Below, one piece after another: positions 1-11,000 of a DNA stretch of 64,000 nt. Made by a program: the position numbers and the translations under genes. Source of the stretch: Oxyruncus cristatus (taxonomy: Eukaryota; Chordata; Aves; Passeriformes; Cotingidae). Location of the stretch: the NCBI GenBank assembly GCA_013399855.1, contig VXAY01003172.1, positions 271,873 through 335,872 of the forward strand, read 5' to 3'. The number at the start of each line of letters is the position of its first letter. Within the stretch, counting starts at the first letter, position 1. The notes below the pieces were generated by a model. It saw only the letters and a program-made list of their open reading frames with translations. It did no database searches and was not told the origin of the DNA.

Positions 1-202
1 TGATAGTCCCATGTTCCATCTGACTCACTGTGTCCCTGTGCAGGCACCAGCTGGGAGGGATCCCTGATTTCTGGCTGTTCATCTGTGTGGTGCTTCAATT
101 CCTGTTTGCAGTGCTTCTGCGGGACAAAGATGGCATCAGGACTGAAGAAATCTGCAGGGTTAGGAGATAAAAGGGAGGCAGGAGTGGCCTCCTCAGGGCA
201 GT

Positions 203-498
203 GGGGTGGGGGCCAAGGACTGGCCTACTGTCCCAGGAAGCAAGCAACAGGACAAGAGGATGTAGTTAAGCTCTGCCAGCAGTTTAGGTTGGACATTAGG
301 AAAAATTTCTTCACAGAAAGGGGAGCTAGACACTGGAAGGGGCTGTCCAGGGAGGTGGTGGAGTCACCACCCCTGGAGGTGTTTAAGCAAAGACTGGATG
401 TTGCACTCAGTGTGCTGGTCTAGTTGACAAGGTGGTGTTCAGTCACAGGTTGAACTGGATGATCTCGGAGGTCTTTTCCAACCTTAACAATTCTGTCG
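203..498 (+). mobile_element. CR1 LINE 3' fragment
   Basis: Truncated 3' tail of a chicken-repeat-1 (CR1) retrotransposon in plus orientation. It shows the family signature of a 'ggttggacattagg' block, a 'ttcttcacagaaagg' block, 'gggaggtggtggagtcacc', then 'gaactggatgatctcggaggt', and ends in an ATTCTGT-like terminus. There is no coding capacity. A second copy in the same orientation lies at 1,016-1,390, so the CpG island at 560-1,010 sits between two direct CR1 copies. Confidence 0.85.
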
Positions 499-559
499 GA
501 CCCCGGCAACCGTGGGCTGGTGCTGGGAGATGCCCAGTGCTTGTGAGCAGTGGATTTCC

Positions 560-1010
560 CAGGGCCGCACAAACAGGACAGGACAGGACTGCCCTGCTCG
601 CGGGGTCCCTCGGGTCTGCCGCGGTGCCGCTGTCCCGGGCGGGGTCCCTCGGGTCTGCCGCGGTGCCGCTGTCCCGGGCGGGGTCCCTCGGGTCTGCCGC
701 GGTGCCGCTGTCCCGGGCGGGGTCCCTCGGGGCTCCTCGGGGGAGGGCGGCGGCCCCGGCCCGGCCCCGGCCGCGCTTTGCGGCCGTCGCGCTTTGCAGC
801 AGGGCCGTAGGGCGAGGTGAGCGTGGGCCGGGCCGCCCCCGGGGAGCTGCCTGGGCAGGGCTCCGTGCCCGGCCGAGCTGTGCCGGGGGAGCTCCGGCTC
901 TTGCTCGGAGAAAGCGCCCTGTGCTCTGTCTGTGTGCGGGGACAGTGGCCAGCCTGTCATCCCGGCCGTCCAGGGAAGGGAACGGAGCTGGGGGAGGGGC
1001 TGGAGCTCAA
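560..1010. promoter_or_regulatory. CpG island, candidate alternative promoter/first exon
   Basis: A GC-rich, CpG-dense block stands out from AT-richer flanks. It contains the 39-bp tandem repeat at 601-732. On the plus strand a consensus splice donor (GAG|GTGAGC) would end an exon at 816. Islands of this kind usually mark promoters. Because the next identified coding exon downstream on the plus strand is DLGAP4 at 28,418, an untranslated first exon of a DLGAP4 transcript is one reading. No conserved protein is recognisable in it, and the open frames across it are repeat-driven. Promoter activity is inferred from base composition and the donor only. Confidence 0.4.
601..732. repeat. 39-bp GC-rich minisatellite, 3 full units plus a partial
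   Basis: Units begin at 601, 640 and 679 and are identical by eye; a fourth, truncated unit starts at 718. Each unit reads GGGTCCCTCGGGTCTGCC followed by GCGGTGCCGCTGTCCCGGGCG. Since 39 is a multiple of three, overlapping frames stay open and give repetitive peptides, which should not be taken as a gene. Confidence 0.95.
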
Positions 1011-1015
1011 GTCTG

Positions 1016-1390
1016 ATGAGGAGCAGCTGAAGGGGCTCAGTCTGGAGAAAAGGAGGCTCAGGGGGGACGTTCTCGCTCTGTACGACCCCCTGAGAGGAGG
1101 GGAGGGGGGGGGGCCAATCGGGCTCTGCTTCCAGGTAACAAGGGACAGGATGAGAGGAAAGGGCATCAAGGTGTGCCGGGGAGGTTTAGGTTGGACATCA
1201 GGAGGAATTTCTTCACAGAAAGGGTGATTAGACATTGGGATTGCCTGCCCAGGGAGGTGGTGGAGTCACAGTCTCTGGAAGTCTTAAAGGAAAGACTGGA
1301 CTGCCATGATTTGGTTTTGACAGGGTGGTGTTCGGTCATAGGTTGGACTCTATCTCAGAGGCCTTTTCAACCTAATTGATTGTGTGATAA
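1016..1390 (+). mobile_element. CR1 LINE 3' fragment
   Basis: A longer CR1 tail than the first copy. It begins with the 'gaggagcagctgaaggggctcag' type block and 'gagaaaaggaggctcagg', passes through 'gacaggatgagagga' and 'aggtttaggttggacatcagg', and ends near 'ttttcaacctaattgattgtgtg'. It borders the right edge of the CpG island. Confidence 0.85.
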
Positions 1391-4300
1391 CGGCCCCTTG
1401 TACAAAGGGAATGAAAGTGTTGCCTGTCCTTTTCCCTTGTCCAGGCTGTGCTCAGCCCATCCCGCAGCAGTGACTGCCCGGGTGACACTGTCCTTGCTGT
1501 GTACCAGCACACATGTGGCACAGCTCCCCTGAGCTCACTGACAGAGCAAAGCAGAGCCCAGGGTAATGATGCTGTCCCAAATCAAAGGACAGAACTGGGC
1601 CAGCCATTGCAGCTTCTGCACTGGTGGCAGCAGTAACTTTGAAGCACTGCCTGCTTTCTTCTGGCACTATTTGTGTGCTTACCTTTGATTTACTTTTTTT
1701 CAGCAGCTCTGAATATCTTTAGTGTTGGCGGAGGCAGCTCTAAAAATAACTTTAGAAGCTGGTTAGTTCTGCTTCTGCCTGGTTACTTTCCTTTCTGTAG
1801 CTAATGGCTTTTTCTACTGCAGTAAGTCATGTTTTCTGCTCTGTTCTAGTTCTTGCTCTGTTAGCAAACATCCCCTGGTTTTGGGTGATGGTGTGTTCAG
1901 GCAGCAGGTGCACATGATTGCAGTTCTGGGTGAACGAGCTGGTAAACCAGAAACAGTGAGGCCAGAGTGAACTAAAAAATGACCTGCAGCCTTTTGAAGA
2001 GTTGCACTCCAGCCTGCGAAAGCTGGAACCACTTGGGTGCTGCCTGGGAGAAGCTGTGTGCAGGAAGGTATGTCTGCTGTTTGAACCAACTGTTTTCGCT
2101 GGTGGCAGAGACTTGAAGTCCCATTGTCCCATTTCTCAGATGTGTGCCGGAGGATGCCTTGTTTTTAATGGCAGAGTGAATCCCAGCAGGAGCCCCCGTC
2201 ACTGTTAATGCCTTACCTCAAGTTCTGCCTCTGTGTGTGAAATAACTGCACTTGACTGAGATGTAGGAGCTGGAATTGTTTTGTACAAAGACTCATTTGA
2301 GTGAATTATGACTGAGAAGTGCTTCCACTGCAGTTGTGAAGGTACCAGTTAAATCTTTTATACTAATTCTTATAGTGTGATGCTTTTCAGCATTTTTTTT
2401 AAGGTGACTCAGTTTTAGCCAGCTGTGCCTCTTATCACAAAGCAGCTGTTAACCAGATTGCTGCCCAACCTCCACATGCGGTGAGTGCACCAGTACTAGG
2501 GACCTGTGTGCTCTGTCTCCCCTGCCAGTAGTGAAGGCCTCACTCTACCATGGAATTGCAGAAGAGCACAGTAGGCCTGCTCACAGGAGCTGTGGGAAGC
2601 AGCATTACCTGTGAAGGTTTAATCTCCAGCCAGAGCGTGTGCTGTGTTGCTGTGCTTGAGCTTCTGTGTCGGTGCAGCTCTCCTCGCTCCAGGTGCCCTG
2701 ACTTTGTGCTGTGCCTTACACCTTCAAGCTTGTTTTCTAGGAAAGTTTACACTCAGCTTGTTCCTGGCCTGCTGCAGCTTTTAGGCTTGCTTGAGAAAAG
2801 ACAAATGTGGGAGATGTACAGAGTGTAGCTGGTCTTTATTGGGCTGAATCTAGTGGAGGTCCCTAAGGCTAAGAGCCTGACTGTGGTACGCTCCTAACAG
2901 TGCGGGCTCTCCCTGGGGAATTTATATGAGCAGTGTGTTGTTCCTGGCCACTCTGGAGCAATAGAGCAGCTGCCTTATCTCTGGGACTGCAACAAGTGCT
3001 TCCTGATTAAAGTGCACTGTAGGATGGAGATCAGTCAGGGTCACATTTGGCTTAATGTACCCACAACTTAACTGACACTAGCTGAGATTGCTCTTGTGTA
3101 TCTCTGGGGTTTTTTCAGCCTCCAAATCAGTGTGCATACTTAAAAGATCTTCTTCATATCATCTTATCTTCATATCATCTTCTTCATATCATCATATCTA
3201 TCTTCAGATCTTCTTCATATCATCTATTCCAAACCCCGAGTATGCTTCATCCTTGAAGGTGGAGACTTAGCTGGCATGAGTCACTCTGGATTGATGGCCT
3301 GGGGTTGGTTTCTTTTGTGTGCCCCCACACACAGGAGTGTCTGCTAATTGTAGCAGGCTGAAAGGCACTTCATCTTGGGGGCTTTCCTTGAGCGTGATGT
3401 GCTGAGCGGTCTCCTAAGGATGTAGGCAGGCTCCAGTGGAGAGGAGAACTTGATGTGAGGGGAGATGAAAAATGATTGCAGAGATCCAAGCTGTGCTCAG
3501 TGTTCTGTAGAGCTGGACGTGGAGCTGATGATATCATGGGGTTTCCAGTCTAGGAGGACTTTTGTACTTAGCCATGGTTTGGGGGTTTTGGGTTCACCTG
3601 TCGGGTTAAAGGCAAGGTTTTTATTGTTGGAACGATATCCTTTCTATAACAGCTTCTCATATTTCTGTTAATTACTACAGTTCCAACTACAAAAGAGCTT
3701 TCTCGTTCTGATTGGCCTCCTCCTGTTTCAATTCAGTTGTGTTGCTGTGCTGCCATGGATACAGTCATGATGTCACAAGCTGTGGCATCACTGAAAAGTG
3801 AGTGGGAGGCAGTTGTTCATGCTCCCTCTCCTCCACCCACCCCAGGAATCAATAGCTGGGAGCAGCAAACAGAGCAGTTCAATAGATTTCAGTGAAGATT
3901 CGAAGCTTTTTAAATGAGCCTGAATTACAGCTGTGATTTTAAGGCTGTTACTCCACTACTGATGACATAAAAGATGTAGTATACCCACCTTCTCAAAACT
4001 GTCTTCATCACCATGTCTGTTGTTGAGCTCACTTACATAAATAAGTGGAAGGAAATCCCAAATCTCCAGTGATTGCTGTGCTGCTGCACTTGAGCCCTGT
4101 TGGCAAACACTTGTGGTGCTAAAAACCTGGGCACATCCTGGGCACAGTGCTGGGCTTGGTGCTGCCTGGATTGGGGGACAGGTACAGTGAGGTGGATTTG
4201 CCAGCTCTGACATCAGTTAGAAAAGCTGATGAATCACCAGGGTGGCACTTGGAAGAATTTTTGGGGTCTCTTGCCTTTCCAACCCTTCTGAGATAGCTGT

Positions 4301-7300
4301 TTCCACTGTGGGAATACTTAAGCACGCTGTGGGATTAGCTGGGCTGCTGAGAGCCAATGGTCTTTGTGTGGGATCAGTGGAGATGGTGATGTAGCAGAGA
4401 ATTGGGCTTATTTCGTGGCTTAATTCTCCTCCTTGCTAAAACGATGGGAGCTTCCTATTTGCTGAAATGCCATGACTTGTCACCAAAGGACTATGAAGAT
4501 GCATTTTGTTCAGCTCTGTGTCTTTTCCATGCATTTGTCTTCCGCTTTATCTATTTTTTTGTAAGGGATCTGGTTGAGAGCACAGCACAGTGATCCTCTG
4601 TCTTGAGCTGTAACAGCCCCCTCAAATATTAACTAACCTCCTCCTGACGATTGGGAGGCAGGATAGTGTCAGTGCGTGGCCGAGCAAGCAGGTAATATTC
4701 TCCAGCTTTGTCTTTTTTTTTTTACGAAGCCCCTTTTGATAAGGGACTTTGTCATACCTGTCACAGAAGCATGTTATCTGTAACTATTCTGCTTGTAATA
4801 TTTGATGTTAGGGAAGGGACATGCAGATTTTCCCCATATGTGTGGTGTCTCTGGGTGAGACTGCAGTACTCTCACAGTGCTGGATGCTGGTCCCCTTTGC
4901 TCAGCAGGGACCCCGTGCAGGGTACCTGCACAGTTTGGCTTGGACTGCTCTGAGTTACCATCTCTCAGGGCTGGCACTTGCTTGGCAAGCACAGCAGTAC
5001 GTCATCTCTCTTGTCTCTGTTTCAAGCAACCTTGTATTTAGACAAAAAGGACAAAACTTCCTGTAATGTGTGGGCTGAAACAAGTTGACTTTTTCAGTGT
5101 GAGAAAAATTTTTACGTATTTTCCTGAAAGGATCAAAACTTCTCAGCAGAACCGCTGGAAAACAAGACTTTATTTTTTTTTTGAATTTGTCTTCTGAACT
5201 GCAGGGTCTTTAAGATGGAAGGGTAGAACAGTTCATAGCATGAAGACAAAGTTTTTTTCACTTTGTCTGTTCTTTGGAATGTTTGATATGTGTTCTGTTT
5301 AGGGGGAAAATGTGACTGAAAGGCCAATTGCATTTGAATCATTTGAATTTTTAGTGCTGCTGTTCTTAAAATAGTACCTTTAGCCAACAGCAGCTAAAAC
5401 CTGCTTTTTAACCACTATTAGTTTAAAACTATGGAGAATAGGAATTGTTTTCATTCTCTCCTGTCCCTGGTCACATCTGTCCTGATGGCCATGAGGTCTG
5501 TTGACCAGCCCATTCCAAGGCTACTTGACTCTGACTTTCAGCACTAGTTACAGTAGAGGAGAAAATGAGTGCATGGAGGTCTGAGGTTGACATCATCTAC
5601 AACTGCAGTGGGCAGACAAATGCAGTTCAGGAAAGGAGCTAAAAGCTCGTCTACAAACTGTGCACGGTTTGTAAGTTTAGCTGTATTTTAGCATGTTTTC
5701 CATTTTCAGTGTGTGTAGAAAACTACCTCATCTATGGGAAGGGGAAGATGAAGTTTCCCTTAATACACCAAAACAGCTAATTCCCAAGTATTTAGAGACT
5801 TCCACTAAAGGCTATGAATAGATTGCTTCCTGGAAGGAAACTAGTTCTGTCCTTAGTCATGGGCTTGTCTAAACAGTTAGCCCTATCAAATTCCCTTAAT
5901 ACATGAGCAAGTTGCTGTGAAGTGGTTTATTCTTATAGAATAGGACTCCATGGAGTTCCTTATCTCCCAAATTTGTGCCCTAGGGGGTTAACTGGGGAGA
6001 ATTCTGTGGATGAGTCTGTGATTAGATGGCCTCTGTTGCTCTGTTCCTAGGCCAGTGATGACTTCTGGGAGTGCCATCAGATAACCTGACCACTATACCG
6101 TGCCCACTGCTAGACTCTGAATAATGCAGTATATCCTGCAAATCTGTCAGCAGGTGCTGTGTAGACTGCTTTTGTACCTGTCTTTCAAAAATGTGAAGAA
6201 CCTGACTGAATTAATGGTCCTGTGTGGGAGAGCCTGGAAGCTATTCTCCTTTCCCTGTTGCTTCTGGCAGGTATCTTATGCAGGTGACAGCTGGGGTTAT
6301 CCAGCTCTGGAATGGGCTGGATGGGAGGAGCTCTGAGTGGCACATCACTGGGTGTTGCTTTTTACATGGTTGCTGCTACAAAGCCAAAGGAAAATGAGGT
6401 CTGTGTTGTGCCACTTTGGGGAGCGGGAAATTAGGAGAGGCAGAGACCTTGTCCTCTGCTACAACAGTGCAAGTGCCGGTGCACCAGCTTTCCTGCCTCC
6501 TGGTCTGCAGCCTCTTGCTTGCTTGCATTGACCACCTTAGACTGCAGTGCAGGTGTTTTAACCTTGTGATGTTCTTTTCCACTCTGCCAACCCCCTTCCC
6601 TCAGTACCTGCAGGTTTCTTGAACCCCTCAGGTGGGCTCAGCTGGCCTCTGAAAAAGGAAAAGAAGGAAAAGCTGAGGTGCTAACCAAGATAGGATGAGT
6701 GTTTGAAGGTCAGAACAGAAACATAAAACCTAATATTCTGCAAATTAATGTGGTGGTCTGGTGAGTTCTCTGAAATTCAGACCTGTCATTCAAGCAAGTT
6801 TTAAAAGCTGTCCTAGTAGAAGGTCGTCACCTGTCCACCTAGGATGGTGCGGAGTGTCCAAACTTAAAGGGAAGAGTGAGTGGGCAATGACAACTTTTGT
6901 AGCATAATTCTGCAAAAATATATTTGAGAGGGAAGTGGCACTCCTGCCTGAAAGATAAATTGAAAATTGCTATAAGTCTGTCTGGACGTTTTTCCAGCAC
7001 TGAAGTTTTGGGCATTCTTGCAGCAGGAGCTGGTTCAGGGTTGTGACACCGAGTGCTTGTGCAGATTGTAAGTCAGCAGACTGCCTGCTACAAGCCAGGA
7101 CCTGGAGAGAAAATCACGATGTTGTTGTTGTGTGTGATCTCTGATAAAGGCTGTGAAACCAGAGCTGCCTGATCCTGTTGCAAGCCATGGCTGCGTACAG
7201 GTAACAGCTCCTGCAAGCTTCACCCGGAGATGGAGGTTAACAAATACAGATTTGTGCTCAAAGCAAAGAAGGGATGCTGCAGAGCTTGCAAGTGCTCTTA

Positions 7301-7949
7301 AGCAGATGACTAAAGGTGAAGTTACTTAATGTCCGGAAGCCTTAGGTTCTCACCTGGTTAAGCTGCCATGCTTCAGATTTACAGAGTAGGACGTTTTCTT
7401 TTTTTTTTTTTTTTTTGTGTCTCTTCATCTCTTCGTAACTTCTGGACAGAGAGTGGCAAAAGACAACAGAGTAATTCCTGCCACTTTGAAGAGAAATGCA
7501 TTTGCTTGGTCTTGTCCATGCTTCTCTAACCCCTCAGCAGAAGGAAAATACCTGAGTGAGCCAAGGTCTGCCTGCGCTCTTTACACTCGCTCTGAGCACT
7601 GTGTGTTGATATGGTGCCACATGTGGGGTAAGCACAGAGTGGACAAGGGTGGCACTTGACTGCTTTCACTCTTAAAGATCTCCTTGTCTAGCCAGTGACA
7701 CGCTTCAGGACTGTGAATCACTTCTGTGTCAGTATTTGCATATTTTAGGCAGACTTGGTGCACAGTGGGTTGTGCAACACTGTGAGAAACTTTAAAGCTC
7801 AGAGGGAAGCACAGCTGGTAGTGCTATCAGGCATCGCTTGGTCCGTGCTCCTGAAAGCAGAGCTGACAATTTAACTGTGTTAAGGCTGGCTGGTGCTTAA
7901 TCCTGTTTGCGAGATTGCAAGAAACTCAGGAATAGCTGGTAAGCTTGAG
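1391..7949. other. Non-coding stretch, probable DLGAP4 intron or upstream region
   Basis: No conserved coding exon, RNA gene or recognisable transposon was found on either strand. Open frames are short and have no family resemblance. The only visible structure is an ATC/TTC-rich imperfect tandem repeat at 3,146-3,226 and a poly-T run at about 7,393-7,413. Confidence 0.5.
3146..3226. repeat. Imperfect CTTCATATCAT tandem repeat
   Basis: About 80 bp built from variants of 'cttcatatcat' and 'cttcttcatatcat', with unit lengths drifting between about 11 and 17 bp. It is simple-sequence DNA inside the non-coding stretch. Confidence 0.8.
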
Positions 7950-8066
7950 AGCCTGTACACCTGGCCCTAGAGGTGGTGGGAGGTGTCCCTGCCCATGGCA
8001 GGGGTTGGAACTGGATGGTCTTTAGGTCCCTTCCAAACAGAATCATTATGGGATTCTGTGTAACCT
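7950..8066 (+). mobile_element. Short CR1 LINE 3' end fragment
   Basis: Contains the terminal CR1 signature 'aggtgtccctgcccatggca', 'gaactggatggtctttagg', 'tcccttccaaacagaat' and a final 'gggattctgtg' octamer region. Only the last ~115 bp of the element is present. Confidence 0.85.
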
Positions 8067-11000
8067 CCAGCACTGTGTCCCTAGAAGCCGTAACTTAAGC
8101 CTGTGACCAGGTTTTCCAAGTCCTTTGACGTTTTCATGGGGAGCGAATGTTTTCAGGAGGAAGCTGGTCTGTGCTGGTTTTGGAGATACCTGTGTGTGCT
8201 GTACTGTGACATGGGCACACCTATGGTCATATATTCTGCATGTTCTCTCTGTGCAGTTGGCTTCAGGTTACCAACCTTTCTTATATGAAGGATCAGTGGC
8301 TGGTGTGCAGTTGGCTTCTTGTACAGAGGTTCTTCAAGCCTGTCCATCTGTGCCACAGCTGATTCCTGCCAAACCTGCCCCTGCCCTTGGAATGTGGTGC
8401 TTATGGCTGCCTTGATTTGGAGTTTGCCTTATGTAATGCATTGGGGTCCAGTGAACAGGCTTGGAAGGCTGCCAGGGAAGTCTCTCTTGCTGGGAAGCAC
8501 TGATTGCAGCTCTGAACTCCATGGGCAGATCCTTTGGTTGCTGCTTTCCTGCATCTCTTAAGTACTGAACAACAGAGTTGGGGTTTCCGTGTAGCTACAG
8601 TCAGAAGTCTGGGAAGGAAGTAGTCCAGCAATGTCTGTTGAAGGGGGAACTCTGCATGTTCTGCAGTAGAACTTATGCATATGGGAACTCTAGTCTCTCT
8701 GCACAGTTTCTCCATATTCCAGTATCTAAAGGTAAAGTTCTTTTTTCCTCTTACTGGTGAGATGTATGAATAAATTTCTTAGATGTCTTTATGGTGAAGT
8801 CACATTGGTAAAACATGCAAATAAATGTCTGTAATCAGGAGTTTCTGATTAGGAGATCTGATTTTTCTAGTATTGATTAAGCAGAGTGCTAAATAACACA
8901 TCTGAGTTGCTGCCTGGTAACCTGCTAGGTACCAGGGCATGAAAATCTGGGCCAGTGTTCTCAAACATACTGGAAATTACTCTGTTCAAGTGGTGTCATT
9001 CCAGCTTTGTACCTGCTCCTCGGAGGGCAGTTGCTTTGTTGTGTGTGCTGAGGCTGTGGTTGTGTCTGGCCTTGAGAAGCAGCAGGTGCTCGTTGTTCAC
9101 CTTGGGGACTGCACAGAGTTTCCTGCAGTGCTTACTTGGCAATAAGTGGGACAGGGATGGGAAGAGAGACAGCTGGGTCATCTTAATGTGGGGAAACTTA
9201 TACTTTGTGGCTTGTTGGGGATTATTGAAGTGTGGTCTCCCTCCACAGTTTCTGGTTGTGCCTTCTGGTTTCCTCAGTTTGCCACCTTGTTCCCTGGAAC
9301 CTTCACGGAACCAATAGGTCAACATCCGTCTCTGTCCAAAGGCTGCACTAGCACAATGCCAGTGGGGCATGGCAGGATGGAGTCTGACTTAAACCTACCA
9401 CAGTCAGACTGAGAGCTTTCCAACTTTAGAAGCAATTATTAATCCGTTGCAGTGCTCTTTGCACTTTACTGTTCTCACACACCTGAACTATGGACTGATC
9501 TGATGCTAATGCACAGAGGATATATATTGTATATGGGAAGTGTAAAGCAAGTGTCAAATAGTTTCAGTGTTTTGAAACTGCTGACATCTGATGTGCAGGA
9601 AACAAAGCCTAAGGTACATTTGTTTGTTCTGGCAGGGGCTGCTGAATTAAACCATAAAGCAGTTCTCTCCTTAGTCAGATTCTTGAGAGCATTCTCTGAT
9701 AATATCCAGGATAAGCAAATACAGGATCATTTGCTCAGGGGAGACCATCTCTGGCTTTAAGAAGTGCTGTTTGTGCTTTTCTCTGTTGAGTGTGGTAATG
9801 AGGAGGCCTACTGCTGCAGTCTGCCTGGATAGGCAAAGGACAGGTATCCTGGAATGTAATGGATGGAAGATAAGATAGTCTGGTAAGGCAGGGCTTCCAG
9901 TGATCATGTGAATTCATACTCTGTTAAAATTTCCTTTAGATATGTTCATACTTTAGGATCACTGAAGAAGTGAGCAAAGAGAAAGTTCAGACTGGAGTCC
10001 TTGACACAGTAAATTGCAGGGTGATTTTAGTTTGGATATGAGTACTCAGCTGCCCAATGCATTCTTGACTACTCACTGAAATAGTATGTGTGTGCACATC
10101 TGTGCCTGCAGAACTGGGCTTCAGTGGTGCATCTTTGCAGAGCTCACTACTTATCCAAAACTTCCAAAAGAGTTGTATTGAGGCATTGGCTTCTGCACTG
10201 CCATAGCACCAAACTCTGTCCCTGAATTCTGAACAGGGAGCACTTCTGAAACTCTTTCAAACTGAAAAATTCTGAGGGGAGACGCTGCTGTGCCAGGCAC
10301 GTGTCCTGCCAGACAGCAGCTTTGGGGGGTGTTCTGTATTTCAGATCTGTGGCTGTGACACTCATGTGGCAGTGGAGCAAGTGAGCACTGTGTGACTGAT
10401 TGGATATTCTGTCTTAGGCCACCCATCTAATTGTGAAATTCTCTTTCAGCCTTCCCTTTGATCTCACTGATATTGATTGTGGTCCTCTGTTCCTGGATCT
10501 CCTCACACTATGTTAACTTGTGTGGAAGACCTACCTTTAGTGTTGCTGCTTGTTTTCATGTTGTGCCCCGTGGTGCCCAAGTGAGCTGTATGCAGCTTTT
10601 CAAAGTGTTCCCAGTAATGACTGCCTGGTATGAAGCTGCTAGGGCACACAGATCATACTGCAGTCAGTAGGCTGTCCTAACATAAATCTTGTCCAAGTGG
10701 TGGCCTGCTGTGTCTGGAAGGTGACTCACTGCTGTTGCTACACCCTTTCCCCATGGAGAAGGCATTCCTGCTACAAGGAGTAGGAGGCCCAGCTTCCATG
10801 AGGCTCTACAGCAGCTGAGTCAGATCTCTTGTCAATTAATGTAATTAACAATTAGCTGAGGAAATACGTCCTGTAATTGTCTTCCTGGTTGTCTGTTAGT
10901 GGCTGGAGTGGGAGGGGACAGTCATGTGGTACCCAAGGGAGATGGCACCTCACAGATTTCTCCCAGGTGTATTGCAGCACAAGTTGCTGACATTGCATTC

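Noticed and set aside
432..1016. 194-codon and 158-codon frames over the 39-bp repeat
   Set aside because: Open because the repeat length is a multiple of three. The peptide is a tandem artefact without similarity to known proteins.
7187..7203. ATG followed by an apparent donor (MAAYR|GTAACA)
   Set aside because: The phase and peptide do not match a DLGAP4 isoform start, and a five-codon match to a splice consensus is expected by chance in 28 kb.
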